From contig NZ_VCEK01000003.1 in the NCBI RefSeq assembly GCF_005862235.1, positions 579,501-643,500 on the forward strand: a DNA stretch of 64,000 bases, written 5' to 3'. Position numbers and translations under genes: made by a program. The notes beneath the pieces were generated by a model. That model made no database searches. It worked only from the letters and a program-made list of their open reading frames with translations, and was not told the DNA's origin. Shown piece by piece: positions 1 through 8,422 of the stretch. The DNA is from Saccharomonospora piscinae (GTDB lineage Bacteria; Actinomycetota; Actinomycetes; Mycobacteriales; Pseudonocardiaceae). How positions within the stretch are numbered: the first letter of the stretch is position 1; each line of letters begins with the position of its first letter.

Positions 1-161
1 TGCGGACACGGCTCCCTAACCTGCGGACACGGCTCCCTAACCTGCGGACACGGCTCCCTAACCTGCGGACACGGCTCCCTAACCTGCGGACACGGCTCCC
101 TAACCTGCGGACACGGCTCCCTAACCTGCGGACACGGCTCCCTAACCTGCGGACACGGCTC
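1..161. repeat. 21-bp tandem repeat, seven identical copies plus a partial eighth
   Basis: Seven consecutive identical 21-bp units run from 1 to 147, each containing TGCGGACACGGCT followed by CCCTAACC, and an eighth diverges after 14 bases. On the minus strand the unit is GCCGTGTCCGCA plus a variable part, the module that recurs at about 8340, 42107 and 58658. The stop codon and last four codons of the acyltransferase gene lie inside the array. The array is cut by the window edge, so its full copy number is unknown. Confidence 0.97.
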
Positions 162-1524
162 GTTCCAGTTCGGTCAGGCCGTCCTCCAGGTACGTCAGGA
201 GGCGTTGCAGGTGGGGGACGCTGCGGCGGCAGCCCGTTATGCCCACGTCGAGGGTGTCGCCGCTGGTGGTGGTCGTGATGTTCAGCGCCAGCCCGTCGAG
301 CAGCACCGACGCGGGATAGATGCCGTCGAGGCCCGCGCCGTTCCAGTACAGGCGGCGACGCGGCCCCGGCACGGTGGAGATCACGATGTTGAACGCGGGC
401 CGGGTGTGCGTGACGAACCCGGGTACGGGTGAGGCCGCGAACGGTGCCACGTTCAGCGCCGACAGCAGCAGCGCCTGGGTCGGTGTGAGGTCGTGGAACA
501 GCCGCTTGCCCTCGGCCATCGAACGCCGGATGACCGCCAGCCGCGCGGCCGGGTCGGCGAGGTGGGTGCCGAGGTCGCACAGCAGGGCGCCGATGCGGTT
601 ACCGGACGACTCGCCCGGGCTCGCCCGCCGCCGCAGCGACACGGGCACCATCGCCACCAGCGGCGTGTTCGGCAGCGCCTGGCGGTCGAGCAGGTAGGTC
701 CGCAGCGCGGCGGAGCACATCGCGAGCAGGACGTCGTTGCGGGAGACTCCTGCCGCCGAGGCGACGGTGCCCAGCCGGTCGTGCTGCCAGGACTGCGCGG
801 CGAACCGGCGTGCTCCGCCGACGGGCACGTTGAACATCGTCTTCGGGGCCCGCATCGGCAGGGTGAGGCGCTGCTCGCGGAACGCCTCGGTGGCCACGCG
901 CGCGGCCAGCGGCGCCATGCCGGCCAGCTCGGTCACGGCGGTGCGGCCGAGGCGCACCAGCCTGCGCGGGTCGAACGGGGCCGCGTCACGCGCGGGCTGG
1001 GGACGGGAACGCCGAGTTCCCCACGGCGCGGGACAGTCGCGGGCGTCGGGGTCGTCGGTGAGCACGCCCTGCAGCTGCCGCAGCGCCGACACGCCGTCCA
1101 TCAGCGAGTGATGGATCTTGCTGTAGAGCGCGAACCGGCCGTCGGCGAGGCCTTCCACGAGGTGGATCTCCCACAGCGGCCGGTGCCGGTCGAGCGGGGT
1201 GCTGTGCCAGCGGGAGGTCAGTTCGAGCAGTTCGCGCACCCGGCCCGGGCGGGGCAGTGCGGAGTGCCGGAAGTGGTAGTGCAGGTCGAGATCCGCGTCG
1301 GCCACCCACGACAGGTACCCGCGGGTGCTCAGCGGGGTGGCCGGGCGCAGCCGGAACACGTCGCGCGCGCTGCTGGTGTCGAGCAGGTCCTGGCGCAGGG
1401 TCCTGAGGTAGTCGGGCCCCGCGCCCGGCGGCGGCGTGAACAACTGGAGCCCGCCGACGTGCATGGGATGTTCGCGGGTCTCGAGGGCGAGGAACATCGA
1501 GTCGGTCACCGGCATCAACGTCAT
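142..1524 (-). CDS. wax ester synthase / diacylglycerol acyltransferase (WS/DGAT)
   Basis: 460 aa. Enzymes of this family join acyl-CoA to diacylglycerol or a fatty alcohol, making storage triacylglycerol or wax ester at the membrane. The catalytic HHxxxDG motif is visible as HHSLMDG at residues 138-144, and the family block RPLWE lies at 115-119; the length fits the usual 450-480 aa. The start at MTLMPVTDSM matches the family's typical beginning and has a purine-rich stretch just upstream. The gene is divergent from the GST-fold reductase. The last four codons and TAG stop are formed by the 21-bp repeat, so the C-terminus may have been changed by repeat growth. Substrate choice (wax ester or triacylglycerol) cannot be told from sequence. 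Confidence 0.93.
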   Translation of the reverse strand: MTLMPVTDSMFLALETREHPMHVGGLQLFTPPPGAGPDYLRTLRQDLLDTSSARDVFRLRPATPLSTRGYLSWVADADLDLHYHFRHSALPRPGRVRELLELTSRWHSTPLDRHRPLWEIHLVEGLADGRFALYSKIHHSLMDGVSALRQLQGVLTDDPDARDCPAPWGTRRSRPQPARDAAPFDPRRLVRLGRTAVTELAGMAPLAARVATEAFREQRLTLPMRAPKTMFNVPVGGARRFAAQSWQHDRLGTVASAAGVSRNDVLLAMCSAALRTYLLDRQALPNTPLVAMVPVSLRRRASPGESSGNRIGALLCDLGTHLADPAARLAVIRRSMAEGKRLFHDLTPTQALLLSALNVAPFAASPVPGFVTHTRPAFNIVISTVPGPRRRLYWNGAGLDGIYPASVLLDGLALNITTTTSGDTLDVGITGCRRSVPHLQRLLTYLEDGLTELERAVSAG

Positions 1525-1610
1525 CAGTGCTTCGCCTTCCGCCGCGTCGCCGACGTCGTGATCACGCCGTTCCGGCGAGTGTACGGGCCTCGCGTACTAC
1601 CGTCGGTGCC

Positions 1611-2612
1611 ATGACGATCCCCACCGACCCGGAGACCGGCGAGTTCCACCGGGCTCCCAGCCACTTCGCCGCCCGCATCACGGCCGACGGCCGGGACGGA
1701 TGGCCGGTCGAGCCGGGCCGGTACCGGCTCGTGGTCAGCCGCGCGTGCCCGTGGGCCAGCCGCGCGCTGATCGTGCGCAGGCTGCTCGGCCTGGAGGCCG
1801 CGCTGCCGGTGGCCGTGGCCGACCCGATCCAGGACGAGCGCAGCTGGCGCTTCACCCTCGATCCGGGCGGTCGCGACCCGGTGCTGGGTATCCGTTTCCT
1901 CGCTGAGGCGTACGCGGAGGCCGACCCGGACTACGACGGCGGCATCAGCGTGCCCGCCATCGTGGACGTACCCAGCGGAAAGCTGGTCACCAACGACTTC
2001 GACCGCATCACACTCGATCTGTCGACGGAGTGGACCGCGCTGCGTCGCGACGGCGCGCCCGAGCTGTACCCGGAGGCGTTGCGCGACGAGATCGACGCCG
2101 TCAACGCGGCCGTGTACCGCGATGTCAACGCCGCCGTGTACGAGGCGGGGTTCGCCACCAGACAGGCGGCCTACGAGGAGGCGTTCGACCGGTTGTTCGC
2201 GAGGCTGGACGCGCTGGCCGACTCGCTGGAATACCGGCGCTACCTGGTGGGGGACACGATCACGGAGGCCGACGTCAGGCTGTTCACGACGCTGGTCCGG
2301 TTCGACGCCGTCTACCACGGCCACTTCAAGTGCAACCGGAACAAGCTCGCCGAGTCGCCGGTGCTGTGGGCCTATGCGCGGGACCTGTTCCAGACGCCCG
2401 GCTTCGGCGACACCGTCGACTTCGACCACATCAAGCGGCACTACTACGAGGTCCACGAGCAGATCAACCCCACCCGGATCGTGCCGAAGGGACCCGATCT
2501 GTCGCGTTGGGCCACGCCGCACGGCAGGCAGGCGCTGGGCGGGCGGCCGTTCGGCGACGGCACCCCGCCGGGCCCACCGCCTCCCGGGGAGACCCTGCCG
2601 CCGCAGTGGTGA
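1611..2612 (+). CDS. glutathionyl/mycothiol-type hydroquinone reductase (GST superfamily, YqjG/ECM4-like)
   Basis: 333 aa. Members of this Xi-class GST family reduce thiol-conjugated hydroquinones. The N-terminal thioredoxin-like half has the catalytic ACPWAS motif with Cys46, and the helical C-terminal half contains the family segment around YLVGDTITEADVRLF. The ATG at 1611 is chosen over the upstream in-frame TTG at 1527 because homologs begin near it and a TACCGT box ends eight bases before it, suggesting an almost leaderless mRNA. Most actinobacteria make mycothiol instead of glutathione, so the physiological thiol is probably mycothiol; that is an inference. Confidence 0.88.
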   Translation: MTIPTDPETGEFHRAPSHFAARITADGRDGWPVEPGRYRLVVSRACPWASRALIVRRLLGLEAALPVAVADPIQDERSWRFTLDPGGRDPVLGIRFLAEAYAEADPDYDGGISVPAIVDVPSGKLVTNDFDRITLDLSTEWTALRRDGAPELYPEALRDEIDAVNAAVYRDVNAAVYEAGFATRQAAYEEAFDRLFARLDALADSLEYRRYLVGDTITEADVRLFTTLVRFDAVYHGHFKCNRNKLAESPVLWAYARDLFQTPGFGDTVDFDHIKRHYYEVHEQINPTRIVPKGPDLSRWATPHGRQALGGRPFGDGTPPGPPPPGETLPPQW

Positions 2613-2621
2613 CGAAGATCG

Positions 2622-2627
2622 TATATT
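2622..2627 (+). promoter_or_regulatory. -10 box (TATATT) of a leaderless promoter
   Basis: TATATT ends seven bases before the GTG at 2634, exactly where a -10 box would sit if transcription began on the start codon. It lies just after the stop codon of the previous gene, so the ThDP enzyme gene can be transcribed separately. Confidence 0.6.
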
Positions 2628-2633
2628 CGCCGC

Positions 2634-4301
2634 GTGTCGGTGACCGGTGCGCACAGCCTCGTCAAGGCCCTGACCGAACTCGGCGTGGAGGTCGCGTTCG
2701 GTCTCCCCGGCGCGCACACGCTCCCGCTGTGGGACGCCCTCATGGGCAGCGGGATCCGGCTGATCGGGGTCCGGCACGAGCAGGCGGCGGCACACGCGGC
2801 CGACGGGTACGCGCGCACCACGGGCTCGCTGGGCGTGGCGCTGGTGGCCACCGGGCCCGGGGCGGTCAACACACTGGGCGCGCTCGGCGAGGCACGCGCC
2901 GCGGCCTCCCCGGTGCTGGTGATCGCCACGGACGTGCCGTCGGCACCGTGCGTGCCCGCGACCGTGCGGATCTCGCCGTACGAGGCCGGTGACCAGCACA
3001 CCCTGTTCGCGCCGCTGTCCAAGGCCACGTTCACCGTGGGACACGCGGACGCCATCGCGGCCGTGGTGCGGGAGTCAGCCGCGGTCGCGACGCGCCCGCA
3101 GAGCGGGCCGGTCTACGTGGGAATCCCGGCGGACTTCCTCGCCGAGCCGGTGGCTGAGCCGGAGCCGGGCGGCTCCGCCCCGGCAGCGACGTCGGCCGCG
3201 CCGGTGTGTCCGGCGCCGGTGGAGGAAGAACTCGACCGGGCGCGGGCGATGCTGCTGGCCGCGCGGCGCCCGCTCGTCTGGGCGGGTGGCGGAGCACTGC
3301 GCTCGGGAGCCGGTGCGGTGCTGGGGGAACTGGCCGAACGACTCGCCGCACCCATCATCACGACGCTGGCCGCGCGCGGCCTCGTCCCGCCCGACCATCC
3401 GTGCCTGGCGTCGAATCCCGTACACACCCCCGAGGTCGGCGGGCTGTGGGACGAGGCGGACGTGGTGCTCGCCGTGGGCACCGACTTCGACGGCCTGATG
3501 ACCCAGAACTGGCGGATGCCGCAGCCGCCGGAACTCATCGCGGTGAACGTCGACGCCGACGACGCGGCGAGGCACTACCCGCCCGACGTGTTACTGCTCG
3601 GCGACGCGACCGACGTCGTCACGCGGCTCTCGGACGGTGTCGAGCCGCAGGCGGGTCTGGACGAGCTGACCCGCAGGCTGGACGACATCGAGGTACGGGT
3701 GCGCCGCCGCGTCCGCCAGGAGGAACCGCACGCGGCCGAGTTCCTTTCGGCGTTGAAGGAGACGCTGCCGGACGGCGCGGTGCTGGTGCCGGACCTGTGT
3801 GTGGCCGGGTACTGGATCGGCGGGTTCCACCGCGTTTCGGGTCCTCGCCAGCTCGCGTGTCCGATGGGTGCCGGGGCGGCCGGGTTCGCGCTTCCCGCCG
3901 CGATCGGCATCGCGGCGGGCGGCACCACGCGCGCCGTCTGCGTGACGGGCGACGGTGGGTTCCTGTCCGGTTGCGCGGAGCTGGCCACCGCCGTCCAGGA
4001 ATCGCTCGCGGTCACCGTGGTGATCGTGGACGACGGCGGCTACGGCATGCTCCGGTACGGCCAGGCACACTCCGGTTTCGAGCCCCACGGCGTCGACCTC
4101 GTCACGCCCGACTTCGTGGGGCTGGCGAGGTCGTTCGGCGTCGACGCCGACCGTGTCGACGGCTTCGGCAGGGCGTTCCGGCGCCGGTTGCGCGAGTTCA
4201 GCCGCTCCACCGAGCCGAACGTGCTCGCGGTCGGCGCCGAGCTGCGCCCGCCGCTCAACACCTCGCCGCGCTGGTACCGCAACCCGGCCGCCCCGTGGTA
4301 G
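2634..4301 (+). CDS. thiamine-diphosphate-dependent enzyme, acetolactate-synthase-like
   Basis: 555 aa with the three-domain layout of ThDP enzymes: an N-terminal PYR domain with the catalytic glutamate (VRHEQ, Glu49), a central Rossmann-like domain at about 190-340, and a C-terminal PP domain with the ThDP/Mg motif beginning GDGGF near residue 439. No FAD-specific acetolactate synthase hallmark or regulatory subunit gene is nearby, so it is probably not the biosynthetic IlvB; a 2-oxo acid decarboxylase or another carboligase is possible. The GTG start has no Shine-Dalgarno sequence but sits seven bases after TATATT. The neighbours do not indicate the substrate. Confidence 0.85.
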   Translation: MSVTGAHSLVKALTELGVEVAFGLPGAHTLPLWDALMGSGIRLIGVRHEQAAAHAADGYARTTGSLGVALVATGPGAVNTLGALGEARAAASPVLVIATDVPSAPCVPATVRISPYEAGDQHTLFAPLSKATFTVGHADAIAAVVRESAAVATRPQSGPVYVGIPADFLAEPVAEPEPGGSAPAATSAAPVCPAPVEEELDRARAMLLAARRPLVWAGGGALRSGAGAVLGELAERLAAPIITTLAARGLVPPDHPCLASNPVHTPEVGGLWDEADVVLAVGTDFDGLMTQNWRMPQPPELIAVNVDADDAARHYPPDVLLLGDATDVVTRLSDGVEPQAGLDELTRRLDDIEVRVRRRVRQEEPHAAEFLSALKETLPDGAVLVPDLCVAGYWIGGFHRVSGPRQLACPMGAGAAGFALPAAIGIAAGGTTRAVCVTGDGGFLSGCAELATAVQESLAVTVVIVDDGGYGMLRYGQAHSGFEPHGVDLVTPDFVGLARSFGVDADRVDGFGRAFRRRLREFSRSTEPNVLAVGAELRPPLNTSPRWYRNPAAPW

Positions 4302-4336
4302 GCAGGAGCTCGCCAGCCACGCTCGAAGGGACACGC

Positions 4337-4771
4337 ATGACCGGAACGGCCGAACGCATCCTGCGGGAGTTCGACACCGTCGCGGTGGTCGGGCTCAGCC
4401 GCGATCCCGCCAAGGCGGCGCACTCGGTGCCCGCCGATCTGCGCCGCGCGGGGTTCCGGATCGTCCCGGTGAACCCGGTGGCCGAGCCGGGCAGCGTGCT
4501 GCTGGGGGAGCGGGTCCACCGCGATCTGGCCGAGGCCGCCGAACACACCCCCGTGCCGATCGAGGTGGTCACCGTGTTCCGGCCGTCGCCCGAGGCGGGC
4601 GGGATCGCCCGCGACGCCGCGCGGGTGGGTGTGCGGGCACTGTGGTTGCAGCAGGACATCGTCTCCGCCGAGGCACGCGCGGTGGCCGAGGAGGCCGGCC
4701 TGCTCTACGTGGAGGACGACTGCATGGCGGTGGTGCGGGCCCGGCTCGGGATCGAGAAACCAGCGGCGTGA
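4337..4771 (+). CDS. CoA-binding domain protein (YccU-like)
   Basis: 144 aa, a single Rossmann-type CoA_binding_2 domain. The beginning, VAVVGLSRDPAKAAH at about 14-28, is the nucleotide-binding loop, and the middle RIVPVNP and the EDDCM near the end are typical of the family. The in-frame reading continues upstream without a stop, but ATG 4337 follows a GAAGGG Shine-Dalgarno at 4325-4330 and matches the usual start. It lies 35 bp after the ThDP enzyme and may be cotranscribed. Function in cells is not known; some members bind CoA. Confidence 0.9.
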   Translation: MTGTAERILREFDTVAVVGLSRDPAKAAHSVPADLRRAGFRIVPVNPVAEPGSVLLGERVHRDLAEAAEHTPVPIEVVTVFRPSPEAGGIARDAARVGVRALWLQQDIVSAEARAVAEEAGLLYVEDDCMAVVRARLGIEKPAA

Positions 4772-4853
4772 GTCCGCTCACGTCGCTACCATGCGAGGTA
4801 TGCGACACCGACATTGACTGAGCTCGCGGCGCGCTGCGGCCCGTTCGGAGCTG

Positions 4854-6020
4854 GTGCTTCTCCGGCGCCTCCGGGTGTGGGCGCTGCTGTCGGACACCGT
4901 GCCGTTCTACCCGCTGTACGCGCTGTTGTTCGCCGACACCGGTCTCTCGGACGCCGGGATCTCGTGGCTGTTCGTCGTCTGGTCGGTGACGAGCGTGCTC
5001 GCGGAGGTGCCCAGCGGGGTACTGGCGGACCGCTTCTCGCGCCGAGGCGCGATGGCCCTGGGCGGGCTGGCCCAGGCCGCCGGGTGCGTGTTGTGGACAG
5101 CGTGGCCGGGCGCCCTCGCGTTCGCACTGGGGTTCGTGTTGTGGGGCTGCGGCGGTGCGCTCGTGTTCGGGTCGCTGGAGGCGCTGCTGCACGACGGCCT
5201 GACGGCGGCGGGGCAGCCCGAGCGCTTCGGCCGGGTCTACGGCCAGCTCGACGCACTGCAACTCGCCGCCAACGTGCCCGCCGCCGTCGCGGCGACCACG
5301 CTGTTCGGCCTCGGCGGATTCGCGCTCGTGGGATGGGCCAGTGTCGGCGTCTGTGTGGCCTCGGCGCTCGTGGCCGCGCGGCTGCCCGAGCGCAGGCTCC
5401 CGCCGGACGGTGACGAGGCCGACGGTCCCGCGACGTATCTGGCCACGTTGCGCTCCGGTGCCGCCGAGGCGCTCCGCAACCCCGCCGTGCGGGGCGCTGT
5501 GGTGGCCGTCGCGCTGCTGTCGTCGCTGGACGCGCTGGAGGAGTACTTCGGCCTGCTCGCCCTCGACTGGGGAGTGCCGACCCAGTGGGTCCCGCTCGCG
5601 GTGGTGGGCATCCCGCTCGCCGGGGCTCTCGGCTCGGTGAGCGCGGGTCGGCTCGCCTCGTGGCGGCTGAGCACGCTGACCGGGCTCTTCGGCGCGGCCG
5701 TCGCGGTGTTCGGAGTGGCGGGACTGCTGGCGACGCCGGTGGGTCTGTTCGGTGTGGCCGTCTTCTACGCCGGGTACCGGGCGGTGCTGGTGGTCGCGAA
5801 CGCCCGGGTGCAGGAGCGGGTGCGCGGCCGAGCCAGGGCCACCGTGACGTCGTTCGTCGGACTCGGCACCGAACTGGCATGCCTGCTGGTCTACGGTGCC
5901 TGGGCGGTCGGGCAGACACCCGCGTTCACCGTGCTCGCGCTGCTGGTGGCGGTGGCGTTGCCCCTCGGCCTGCGTCGGCGGCCCTCGGCCACACCCCGCG
6001 GACTCACGACCGCGGCATGA
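4854..6020 (+). CDS. MFS transporter
   Basis: About 388 aa with roughly 12 hydrophobic segments. The loop after the second helix, GVLADRFSRRGAM, is the MFS motif A (GxLaDrxgrr). The start is uncertain: GTG 4854 has a GGAG close upstream with short spacing, and the only codons before it down to an in-frame TGA at 4815 include a CTG. A five-codon reading frame beginning ATG 4800 ends at that TGA. The substrate cannot be inferred; such small MFS proteins are often exporters. Confidence 0.87.
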   Translation: MLLRRLRVWALLSDTVPFYPLYALLFADTGLSDAGISWLFVVWSVTSVLAEVPSGVLADRFSRRGAMALGGLAQAAGCVLWTAWPGALAFALGFVLWGCGGALVFGSLEALLHDGLTAAGQPERFGRVYGQLDALQLAANVPAAVAATTLFGLGGFALVGWASVGVCVASALVAARLPERRLPPDGDEADGPATYLATLRSGAAEALRNPAVRGAVVAVALLSSLDALEEYFGLLALDWGVPTQWVPLAVVGIPLAGALGSVSAGRLASWRLSTLTGLFGAAVAVFGVAGLLATPVGLFGVAVFYAGYRAVLVVANARVQERVRGRARATVTSFVGLGTELACLLVYGAWAVGQTPAFTVLALLVAVALPLGLRRRPSATPRGLTTAA

Positions 6021-6486
6021 CTCCGGTCACACCACGCAACCTTGTCGATTCCTGCTGTCGCATTCGATCAGTGAATGGCGACGGTGCGCATCCTGCTGGC
6101 TTCGAATCAGTGGCATTGTCCACGGTTTCGGCGGTGATTGATTACGAGCCGTCAGCTATTTCGCCACATGAACGACCCTGTCGTTCCCACTGATGTGATC
6201 GATTTGGAGATCAAATTTTCGCTCAGGGTGAACGACGTCATGGTTCGCCATCGTCGCTGGTGACGGCGCCGTAAGTCCGGGGGCTAAACCGGCGCAAGGG
6301 AAGGCAAACGCTGTTGATCTGTGTTCCTGGCCACCCATTAGTGATTTTGACAGTGACCGTTTCGTAATCTCGCACAGGCTTCGCGTTGACTGCACCTTTC
6401 CCCCGAGGTGATCGCGAGGCAGCACCCGCCGGTCGAGCCCCCCCGACAGGACCGACGGGACGTCCGCGAGAAGGAGATCCACGCAC
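6021..6486 (+). other. 466-bp leader region without a gene, possible structured RNA
   Basis: No reading frame here looks real. The stretch 6050-6400 is visibly less GC-rich than its surroundings. It contains a hairpin whose arms are GCGCCG (6266-6271) and CGGCGC (6290-6295) around a G-rich loop, and two TTGACA/TTGACT hexamers at 6347 and 6386 without a good -10 partner. In many actinobacteria genes for cell-wall lytic enzymes carry a c-di-AMP riboswitch (ydaO type) here; I cannot match the consensus securely by eye. Confidence 0.4.
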
Positions 6487-7335
6487 GTGGCAGACCACAC
6501 GATGTTGGAGCGCGTGAAGAAGATCATCGCTCAACAGGCCCCGACCCGAAACCTCCCGACCCACGTTTCCTCGCTCGGCCGCTCCGTGCGCGACGGCGCC
6601 CGCAGCTACGCCTCGATCGGTGTGCTGGCGCTGTTCGTGGCCGGTGTCGCGAGCCCCGCCGTGATGGCGGGCACGGACGACGAAGCGGCACGGACCGTGT
6701 CGGCGCAGCCCGCCGCGGTCGCCGAGCAGCAGAACGGTTCCGGCGATTCCGCCCAGGACAACGGCAGTGACAAGCCGGCAGGGGGCGGTGCTCCCGCTCC
6801 CAGGAGCGACGACCCCGACGCCCACGAGGACCCCGCCGGCCAGGGCGGTGACTCGGCTCAGTCCGACAAGCAGCCCGAAGAGCAGCCCGCCGAGCAGCCC
6901 GCGCCCCCGCCCGCGGAGCCCGCCGCCCACGACGCCGGAGGCGGGGGCGCCCAGCCCGCCGCGCCGGCCGAGCCCGTGGACCAGCTCGACGGCTGGATCC
7001 GTTCGGCGATCGGTGTCATGCAGGACAACGGCATCCCGGTGTCCGAAGCGGACATCGGCAGCATCAGGACCGTCATCGAGAAGGAGTCCAGCGGTGACCC
7101 GCGGGCCATCAACCTGTGGGACATCAACGCCCAGCGCGGGACGCCGTCCAAGGGTCTGATGCAGACGATCGACTCGACGTTCAACGCCCACAAGCTGCCC
7201 GGCTACGAGGACGTGTACGACCCGGTGTCGAACATCATCGCCGGTACCCGGTACACCCTGAGCCGCTACGGCAGCTTCGCCGAGCACCCTGGGCTCGCCC
7301 AGATGGCGGGCGGCGGCGGCTACCGCGGCTACTGA
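6487..7335 (+). CDS. secreted lytic transglycosylase, SLT-like
   Basis: 282 aa. An N-terminal cytoplasmic patch is followed by a membrane or signal segment (residues about 39-58, ending ASPAVMAG), a Pro/Ala/Gln/Asp-rich linker to about 160, and a C-terminal goose-lysozyme-like domain. The catalytic glutamate is probably in the IEKESSGDP block (about 198-206), followed by GLMQTIDSTF. The protein would cut glycan strands of peptidoglycan outside the membrane. GTG 6487 has AAGGAG ten bases upstream. It is followed by another secreted wall enzyme, the M15 peptidase, which has its own promoter. Confidence 0.9.
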   Translation: MADHTMLERVKKIIAQQAPTRNLPTHVSSLGRSVRDGARSYASIGVLALFVAGVASPAVMAGTDDEAARTVSAQPAAVAEQQNGSGDSAQDNGSDKPAGGGAPAPRSDDPDAHEDPAGQGGDSAQSDKQPEEQPAEQPAPPPAEPAAHDAGGGGAQPAAPAEPVDQLDGWIRSAIGVMQDNGIPVSEADIGSIRTVIEKESSGDPRAINLWDINAQRGTPSKGLMQTIDSTFNAHKLPGYEDVYDPVSNIIAGTRYTLSRYGSFAEHPGLAQMAGGGGYRGY

Positions 7336-7469
7336 TCCCCGTCCGCGCTCGAGCGGTCGTCGCGTGTCGAGACCCGGCCGAACACCGGCCGGGTCTCGCG
7401 CGTCCGGGGGCGGCTCGGTAGCGGCGGGGTAGCTCCTGCGCTGTTTGGTGGAAAATCTCCGATTCAGCA

Positions 7470-7498
7470 TTGACTTTGCGAGATGATCACCGTAACGA
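7470..7498 (+). promoter_or_regulatory. promoter of the M15 peptidase gene
   Basis: TTGACT at 7470-7475 and TAACGA at 7493-7498 are separated by 17 bp, a good match to the housekeeping sigma factor consensus, 54 bp upstream of the ATG. Confidence 0.6.
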
Positions 7499-7551
7499 TG
7501 CCGGGCGTGCGACGAACCCTGCACGACGCACCGACATCTCGCGGAGGCGCA

Positions 7552-8292
7552 ATGCGTAGACGAATCGGATCCCTGCTCGCGGTTCTGGCGCTGTTAGTGG
7601 GCGGAGCCGTGGCGACCAGCGTGGTGGCACCCGCCACGGCCTCGGCCGACGAATGCTACAGCTGGAACCGCACGCTCCAGCGTGGCGCGAGCGGCAGCGA
7701 CGTTCGCGAACTGCAGATTCGCGTGGCCGGCTGGGTCGCGTCGGGAGAGAACCTCGCTCTCGACGGCTCGTACGGTCCCGCGACCGAGGCAGCCGTCAAA
7801 CGATTCCAAAGTGGATACGGTCTCGCCGCCGACGGGGTGGCGGGCCCGAACACCTTCAACAAGATCTACCAGTTGCAGGACCCGGACTGCACGCCCATCC
7901 ACTTCAGTCACTCCGAGTTCAACTACAACTGCGGAGCCCGCAACTACAACGGAGGCAAGGTGGGTGCCGCCACCGCACGGGAGAACACCCGGCGCGTGAT
8001 GTGGCAGCTCGAGGCGTTGCGGCACAAGCTCGGTGACCGGCCGCTGGTCGTGACCTCCGGCTTCCGCAGCGTGTCGTGCAACTCGTCGGTGGGCGGGTCG
8101 TCGACCAGCCTGCACATGTACGGCACGGCGGCGGATCTCGGCCTCGGTAGCTCGCCGACGCAGTGCCAGATGTACCACGGTGCCAAGTCCGCGGGCTTCG
8201 AGGAGATCCTCGGACAGGGCTACCCCAACCACAACGACCACGTCCACGTGGGCAACAAGTCGAGCCGCTTCTGGAGCGCGCCCAACTGCTGA
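7552..8292 (+). CDS. secreted peptidoglycan-binding D-Ala-D-Ala carboxypeptidase (M15A)
   Basis: 246 aa. A signal peptide (RRR then a hydrophobic run, cleavage probably after ATASA near residue 32) is followed by a PG_binding_1 domain (about 42-100; ASGSDVRELQ, DGSYGPATEAAVKRFQ) and an M15A zinc peptidase domain. The metal and catalytic residues are visible in SLHMYGTAADLG (HxxGxAxD) and HNDHVHVG. It would trim peptidoglycan stem peptides outside the cell. ATG 7552 follows GCGGAGG at 7541-7547; an upstream in-frame ATG at 7483 precedes the -10 box and is rejected. Several cysteines suggest disulfides in the exported protein. Confidence 0.93.
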   Translation: MRRRIGSLLAVLALLVGGAVATSVVAPATASADECYSWNRTLQRGASGSDVRELQIRVAGWVASGENLALDGSYGPATEAAVKRFQSGYGLAADGVAGPNTFNKIYQLQDPDCTPIHFSHSEFNYNCGARNYNGGKVGAATARENTRRVMWQLEALRHKLGDRPLVVTSGFRSVSCNSSVGGSSTSLHMYGTAADLGLGSSPTQCQMYHGAKSAGFEEILGQGYPNHNDHVHVGNKSSRFWSAPNC

Positions 8293-8298
8293 CACCCT

Positions 8299-8339
8299 GG
8301 CTGCGGACCGCAGGGCACCGCGCCCTGCGGTCCGCAGCC
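8299..8339. terminator. perfect 18-bp stem hairpin between convergent genes
   Basis: Arms 8299-8316 and 8322-8339 are perfectly complementary with a 5-nt loop ACCGC. It begins seven bases after the stop of the M15 peptidase gene and lies between convergent genes. There is no U-tract, as is common in actinobacterial terminators. Confidence 0.8.
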
Positions 8340-8402
8340 GCCGTGTCCGCAGGCTATGTAGCCGTGTCCGCAGTGTGCGTAGCCGTGTCCGCAGTCTGTG
8401 GA
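8340..8402. repeat. three 21-bp modules of the dispersed GCCGTGTCCGCA repeat
   Basis: Units at 8340-8360, 8361-8381 and 8382-8402 each start with GCCGTGTCCGCA; the following bases differ (GGCTAT, GTGTGC, GTCTGT) and the first two end in GTA. They directly follow the hairpin at 8299-8339 and separate the M15 peptidase gene from the convergent gene at 8423. Confidence 0.93.
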
Positions 8403-8422
8403 CGGTGGTCCCCGGCGCCACG

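Noticed and set aside
1-161. CRISPR array
   Set aside because: The 21-bp units are directly adjacent and identical, with no spacers, and there are no cas genes.
4791-4817. Functional upstream peptide before the MFS gene
   Set aside because: An eight-codon frame (MRGMRHRH) exists, but such short frames are expected by chance and no regulatory structure follows.
6265-6330. Cobalamin riboswitch
   Set aside because: GGGAAGGC is present, but the B12 box is not, and the downstream gene is unrelated to cobalamin.
7483-7551. N-terminal extension of the M15 peptidase from ATG 7483
   Set aside because: The extension would overlap the -10 box and spoil the signal peptide; GCGGAGG before ATG 7552 decides the start.
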